Assembly: GCA_030407005.1 (NCBI GenBank)
Contig: JAUDYN010000005.1
Coordinates: forward strand, 1,922,001-1,986,000
From: Desarmillaria ectypa
Taxonomy: Eukaryota > Basidiomycota > Agaricomycetes > Agaricales > Physalacriaceae
Direction of reading: 5' to 3'
DNA: 64,000 bases
In this document: positions 58,541 through 64,000 of the stretch, piece after piece
How positions within the stretch are numbered: the first letter of the stretch is position 1
Layout: each line of letters opens with the position of its first letter
The notes under the pieces: generated by a model
Seen by the model: only the letters and a program-made list of their open reading frames with translations
Told to the model about the DNA's origin: nothing
Database searches by the model: none
Position numbers and translations under genes: made by a program

Positions 58541-58981
58541 GTCACTATGTCAACCGAATATGAAGCGGATGCAGATTAAGTAGGTATAAGTTCCACAAGT
58601 ACAATCGAGGGCGAGGATGATGAACGAAAGAAGTGTCAGTTTAATAAGTTGGTTGGTTGCGGCGGGATTTTTCTTATAGGGTATACCGTAACTGTAATTC
58701 ATATGCGGAATTGGCAGTACTGATGTGCATGCATATGGCTGACATCGAGCCGACCGTATTACATTTTCTCCTGCAATTCTTGTCTCCCCTTCCTCAATAT
58801 GCGTCCTTGTGTACTATAAGACCTAGCACGTAAACAGTGCTGGTGGCTCACAGACTCTGCCTAGATGACACTATCTATTGTATTCTTTCCTCCGGTGTCG
58901 CTGCCCGCTGCCGCAGCCATACTAACGACACCACCATACAGGAACGGTACGTCTCAGGTTACGTCAGAGAACGCATCTACA
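58541..58981. other. Intergenic, no gene seen
   Basis: About 440 bp between convergent gene remains; no coded frame recognised. Confidence 0.4.
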
Positions 58982-61724
58982 TCAAAACATATATTCGTGT
59001 CTCCAAATACTTTTGATTCCCAGCTCCTCCGCTATGATTACTGCAGCTTTTTCTCCAATGATCAGCGCAGAGTTTTTCGTGTTGGCTCCGACATTGGACG
59101 GTGCTATACTCATATCTGCGACCTTGAGGTTCTGCACACCATAGACATTAAGTCGTGAATCGACAACCCCACCTTGGTTACGTGGTTTCATCGCACACGT
59201 TCCGAGCTGTGTTGACGGTCAGACTTTCATCTCTCACTAATATGAGGAAATTTACTGAGTGCCAAGTGGTCGCCACTAGTATTGCCGACCGCGTCAGTGA
59301 CAGCAGATAAGACGGGAGAAGATTTCACCCTTGAGACGATGGTAGTCATCAATTATAGCGTCGTCTTCCTCCGTATAATTGATATCGGGGGCGGATATAG
59401 CAACGGGACCTTGAGCTTGGAGTTCGGTAGCAGCCTCACTCCCTCTGGGGAATGGAGGATGTCCCACAGCAACATACCCTCGATAGGTGCTCATGCGTCG
59501 AGCGAACTCCCGACCGTGCTTATAAGCCCATCTTAAAACAGCCAAGTCGGCGGGACTTATGCGAAGCACCGAATTAGAAACGGCATAGTCTCTGCAGTAA
59601 AAAGAACATACTCATCAAGGAAACCAGTCTCCAGATCGAGAGGGGCATGCAGATTGAGGCCCCCTTGTGTGTGGACTCTGCCCAACGACGCAGGGATACT
59701 CCTTTGAATGCGTTCATATAATCAAGGGGCACATAAGTATAGCAAGATAGGACCCACCGTGTAGTATATCATGGAGAAATATTTGTGCCCAGGTTCCCGT
59801 GGAGGATCGAGACCGACATAACTTACATAGTATCAGTTTTTTGAAGGTTCTACAATAAGTATGAACACCACCTTACCCGACTAATGGACCAATCCACATG
59901 ACAGGTTTGTCGGGAGTATTCGAAAAGAAGTCGTTCCATCGTTTGGTGAAAGTAGGTCCGAGAATCTTCAAATCCTTTTCATTTGACCGATGTTTAATCC
60001 CTGCGTCAATGCCACTACGAGAAAGAAGTGAGAGACGTTCATGACTAAGGAAGACAATTCTCAACTTGGTTGCGAATAATCCCGTCCCGTCCTTGCGCCA
60101 TTGCTCTGCGTGGACTTTACGAATTTCAGTCTTTGTGAACGAAGCTGACCGACAGTACGCACAAGTAATCTTTGCTGGGTTACTCTCGGATATCACATCA
60201 AGAGTATCGGATGTTTCATCCGCGTAGTAAGGAATAAACAGAAGGTTATGGTCTTGCCAAAAAGTGTATCAGTGGTCACTTTGGACTTCCTATGCGCCAA
60301 ACAAGATACCATTGTAGTTCTCCCCCACGCCAGACAGGTCAACAATCCGGGTAATATCGTTCCTCTGCAAGATCTCGCTTCCTCCAATTCCTGACCTACA
60401 TAGTGTGAACTAACTTTGGACTGATACAGCATTTAAATACGAGAGATACCTTTCCAGAATGGCCGGAGAACCGAACGCCCCAGCGGATAGCACAACAAGG
60501 CGGGATGCAAACGCTTGCTGAACGCTTTCTTCGGGAACGTTAGCAGCCGATTCAACATCATCAGTGTACTCCACGCCAATGGCACGTTTATTGCTGTGGA
60601 AATAAATTAATGGTCAAGGGATCGTCATGTCGGATCCGTTTTACTCGACGATTACTCGAATAACTCTTTTCCTGTCTAGCACCTTCAGATTACCGTTGTG
60701 TTCCTGATTATAAATGAAATGGTGGGCGGTATCGGATCGTGTTCCAGACAGAATTGATGTACCTGAGAAACCTCAGGCTGTCAGTAATGGTCAATTCACT
60801 TCGAACAAATTAATCCTAACTTCGGCCAAGGCTACTGAAATTAATCAAAAATAGACAGAAAATAACACTGACACGTACACCATATTGATTGCAGGACGTA
60901 AAATTGTTGGGATCATCCGCGATCTTTATCATATTTCGCCGCCACATCAAGGTATTGTTCTCCAAAGCTTCCGGCAACATTTTTGACTGAGATTGCGATA
61001 GGACCACTTGTACCATGAGTAGGGTCGGAACCACATTGATAAATTGCTACCTTGGAATAGGTTTTGCTTCAAAATTGCATCAGTGAAATGACTTGAGTCC
61101 CCTTACCTTGCTCGCCAGTGGAATTAAATCCTTTGAGCCCCATCCAGGGTTTCCAATTTTTTCCCAATCATCATAGTCCGATGCAAAAGCTCTGGTGTAC
61201 ATGACGACTAGTGGCAACATCAGCGTCGATTTAGCTCATATATTAGTGCAGAACACCCACATTTGAGATTTGATCCGCCACCCACACACTTAGCGGAGGT
61301 GACGATGAGAGATTGTCCGGCGAGGGATTTACTAGAGTTTCCGACGTGAGACGTGAAGACACCACCTGGAGAAACCAGATTGTCGAAGTAACGGGCCGGC
61401 TGGACGTGATTATCAAGCCCGCGAACATGTGGACCTGCTTCGAGGATCTGAACGCGAAGGAATGAGCGATTCCAAAAACAATACGACAAAGAGAAAGAGC
61501 CACCAGGATCTTGAGCGATGGATCAGCGGCAGCAAGGCGTTTTATCAAAGGAGAAGACGTGTCTAGCAAAAACTGCATCAAAGCAACCAAAGTTATCGCT
61601 CACCCAGCAGTTACACATCCACTAGTTCCACCTATCAACATTTTGAGTGCCCTGTTCTGCTGCCAGACGGAATATGAAACAAATATCCAGCAAAAATGAT
61701 ATGCTGACCAGCTAATTGGGACAT
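58982..61724 (-). pseudogene. GMC oxidoreductase (aryl-alcohol-oxidase-like), broken copy 2
   Basis: Inverted relative of the copy at 18.7-21.4 kb. From ATG 61724 (MSQLAGQHIIFAG): GGTSGCVTAG, RLAAADPSLKIL, ILEAGPHVRGLDNHVQPARY, TSAKCVGGGSNLK, YTRAFASDYDDWEKIGNPGW, then DDPNNFTSCNQYGV, SPADLAVLRWAYKHGREFA, GPVAISAPDINYTEEDDAII and GGVVDSRLNVYGVQNLKVAD with SIAPSNVGANT. Lesions relative to copy 1: the first donor after GCTGGA is lost (TATTTG instead of GTGAGC), the next acceptor reads AA instead of AG before CGCCTTGC, and 8 nt are missing around 60911-60925 (stop in frame). The C-terminal active-site region is better kept than in copy 1. Not functional as read. Confidence 0.8.
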
Positions 61725-62501
61725 CTTACAATGGGTAGGGTATTGGTGGGATCTTGACTCTAACTTATGTGTCTTCCCTACCTAAATAAGGCATGTCACA
61801 TGTTGCATGAACACTTTGAAGCTCGCAGGTGACCGGGCAGAAGACGTGTTGACCTTGTGCTGACCAGACCGACATTAGACGAAATGGGCAGTGACAGATC
61901 CGCGTATCATGTAAACCTCCGAAATGAAGACAAAGCTGCGAACGTTACCTGGAATGCCGCAGTAGGGCAAGCTTCAAATACCAAAAAAGGTCAGAATCAC
62001 ACAGTAACGTGAGCGCGGACACAATCTGTTCAGTGTTCCAGCTATCAAAAGCTTCCGGATCCATCAGCTGACCTTTTCAGTCGTCGTCGGCGTCATTGCA
62101 AAAATGATCCCACCTAAATGACGGGACTATCCTTCCTATTCCTCATTCAAATATTCAAGGCGCAGGGGCCAAAGATATATTGAAACTGTCCATTTCGCCA
62201 GTTATCTTACCCAGCCTTACGATGCTAGGTCTAAACCCGGTCCCGAGACTCACTCACTCACCGGCAATATCTCAAAAACTTCCTTCCTTCCTATTGACGG
62301 GAACATACATCATTCTTCCGGTGCAGGTTGGACATTTTGCAGTTCCCACGAATACATAGCGTCTACATATATTTTTGACACCGAGAACAGTTGCCGGAGT
62401 GCTTGCTGAAGCCTGGGGTATTCTTCCGCAAGGCGTCTGTGATGCAAACTGATGGTCTTGGCGAAGAAAAAAAACAACCTCATCCCCTCCTTCCTCCTGA
62501 G
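61725..62501. other. Intergenic, no gene seen
   Basis: About 780 bp between divergent genes (GMC copy 2, minus; glycosyltransferase-like, plus). A 5' exon of the latter may be hidden here. Confidence 0.4.
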
Positions 62502-62539
62502 ATGTACTTTCTCAGTACCAGATACTCTATACGGCCACG

Positions 62540-63970
62540 GTGTTTACCATCTCTTTGACCAGTTATTTGCTCTTCAGCGGCATTCAATTTCATCCATTCA
62601 TCGGCTCTGCACGCGGACACACTTGTGCTCCGACAATTCCCAGGATAGATACAGTGGATCTCGAAATCGCTCCGAAACACCATAATATCGCAATAGCTTC
62701 GACATTCGGATTTCATCATGACGTTTACATGGCACTAGCGTGGACTATTGGTCATGTATTGGAACGAAGCGCAGCGGGAGGAAGTCTTCAAGTGTACGCG
62801 CCCTCACCATTCGGATTCGACTTTCAAACTGTGGTCGATAATCTGGAACTCTACCACGGCACAATACATGACCCTGATCATTTAATACCTGACCTACGGA
62901 ATATGGGAAAAGAAACGATGTACGACGTAGTTATACTGAGAACGTGCGAGATAGGTTCAGATTTGTTCTTCGGCTATGAAATTACTGATTAACATATCCA
63001 TCACGTAGAGTATGTGATGCCCCCAGCCTAGTGCCAATCTTGTGACCGATATGCTAACACTCGATAGCTTGAGAGACGGTATGAACGATGAATTACTTGC
63101 AGCTTGGGATGAAAGGGATGAGCACCACAAATTTAAACTCGTTTGCATCGTTCACGACGTTACGGTCGGTCTCTCATTTGGGTCGGAAGGTTAAACTGAA
63201 TCATCATAGGACACGACATGGCAACCAGCTATTACTGAATGGACTCGGCGCAACGCTATCCGTTTCTTGCCCATTTCTGAGCAGTATGTGGTCTCTTCCA
63301 TACAAATAAGATCAACGGCGTACCTAATGGCTTCCCAGTGTTGCGAATAGGTTCAGACAACTGTTTGAAATATTGGCGGATAGCGACGAGGAGGAGATTC
63401 GATCCGCAGGGTATGAATACCTACCAATCGACGTCCACATTCCAGCCCTCGATCTGGGGGATACCCCGGACCGCCCGTTTCGAATTTTATCGAATGCGGT
63501 GATTCAAGGCAGTTTTACCAAGAGCAGACGAGACTATGACAACGTATTTGAAGATCTTCTTGAATCCCTGGCAGGTCAGTACTGCTCTGTGGCGAGCACA
63601 GATCAAAATAGCTCACCCTCGAGCCTAGACGATCCTACAGTGTGGGGATACCTTCCATTACGGGATACAGGCGCTTCATATGAGTCAGATCACGGTCTAC
63701 GCTCGCCGCCGTTCCGCTTGTTTCTCATCGGTTCTGGGTGGTTAGAAATTCCTGATAAGCTGAAGAACATCGTGACCATGCATGTGAATCTGAATTACAC
63801 AGGTGAAGAATGGTTTGATATCGCGATCTTTGTTGGGCTTATAGTCATGATGTTGAAGATTTCTACGCTCTCATGAAAGAAATGGATGTCTGCTTGCCTG
63901 CGTTCGCTGACAAAGGATATTATCAGCACCAAGCAAGTTCAACATTTGCTATGGCTGTGGAGTGTAACGT
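62540..63970 (+). CDS. Basidiomycete glycosyltransferase-like protein (5' end unclear, 3' cut by window)
   Basis: Reads FTISLTSYLLFSGIQF (possible TM anchor), HHNIAIASTFGFHHDVYMAL, VYAPSPFGFDFQTVVDN, YDVVILRTCEID|GMNDELLA, KFKLVCIVHDVT|DTTWQP, RRNAIRFLPISEH|VANRFRQ, SAGYEYLPIDVHIPALDLG, NAVIQGSFTKSRRDYDN, LFLIGSGWLEIPDKLKNI, NYT|DFYALMKEMDVCLPAF and SSTFAMAVECN at a GT donor (63970). The order matches a conserved mushroom family with a GT-B-like fold (first-domain HNIAIASTFG, later IGSGWLEIP). Donor and acceptor sugars are unknown. No in-frame ATG precedes 62540: the ATG at 62502 is in another frame, so a 5' exon or a frameshift is unresolved. It continues beyond the window. Confidence 0.65.
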
Positions 63971-64000
63971 AAGTTCTTCTGCATATTATTGATACAAACT

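Noticed and set aside
1..64000. Biosynthetic cluster, mating locus, CRISPR, provirus or intact transposon
   Set aside because: No core synthase, homeodomain/pheromone genes, direct-repeat arrays, capsid, reverse transcriptase or transposase frames were seen.

Overview
Eukaryotic nuclear DNA from a filamentous basidiomycete, most likely an Agaricomycete. The evidence is gene structure and gene content: about 28 protein genes packed head to tail on both strands, roughly 120 introns that I could place (mostly 48-65 nt with GTRNGT donors), and families typical of mushrooms (F-box/coiled-coil proteins, a Whi5-like G1/S repressor, aryl-alcohol-oxidase-like GMC enzymes, basidiomycete-only membrane and glycosyltransferase-like proteins). 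There is one nuclear tRNA gene, tRNA-Gly(CCC). I see no CRISPR array, phage, operon or intact transposon. Exon joins below were worked out by eye from frame, splice consensus and family conservation.

Layout. 0-9 kb: partial RS-rich gene (+), cytochrome-b5 protein (-), MFS sugar transporter (-), Whi5/Nrm1-like repressor (-), RAI1 decapping nuclease (-). 9-18 kb: zinc-ribbon/coiled-coil protein (+), coiled-coil protein (+), alpha/beta hydrolase with a damaged 5' part (+), Sis1-type DnaJ (-), VTC1-like protein (+), SnoaL-like protein (-), one unidentified gene (-). 18.7-21.4 kb: broken GMC oxidoreductase copy (+). 21.6-30.9 kb: RFC5 (+), HD phosphohydrolase (-), ZIP zinc transporter (+), Nudix diphosphoinositol phosphohydrolase (+), histidine acid phosphatase (+). 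31-38 kb: coding relics, TEA/ATTS transcription factor (+), TAN1 (-), a gene-poor stretch, V-ATPase subunit e (+). 38-49 kb: HEN1 (-), a C-terminally anchored membrane protein (-), tRNA-Gly, START-like protein (+), F-box protein (-), PEX11-like (-), formin-GBD-like protein (-). 49.7-64 kb: RhoGAP (+), GH17 beta-glucanase (+), COQ9 (-) and eIF3j (+) sharing a 70-bp divergent promoter, a damaged multi-pass membrane protein (+), a second broken GMC copy in inverse orientation (-), and a glycosyltransferase-like gene running off the right edge (+).

Most genes are unrelated housekeeping functions: DNA replication (RFC5), RNA processing and modification (RAI1, TAN1, HEN1), translation (eIF3j), vacuole/inositol-polyphosphate biology (VTC1, Nudix, VMA9), peroxisome (PEX11), ubiquinone (COQ9), zinc (ZIP), morphogenesis (TEA factor, RhoGAP, formin-like, GH17). 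I found no coherent new multi-gene system. The unusual signal is at the level of gene structure: four GC-AG introns in four different conserved genes, micro-exons of 5, 13, 15 and 20 nt, and introns of 28 and about 32-35 nt. A second theme is gene decay: two inverted GMC copies carrying different lesions, an acid phosphatase with an in-frame stop, and a membrane-protein gene with an apparent 1-bp frameshift.
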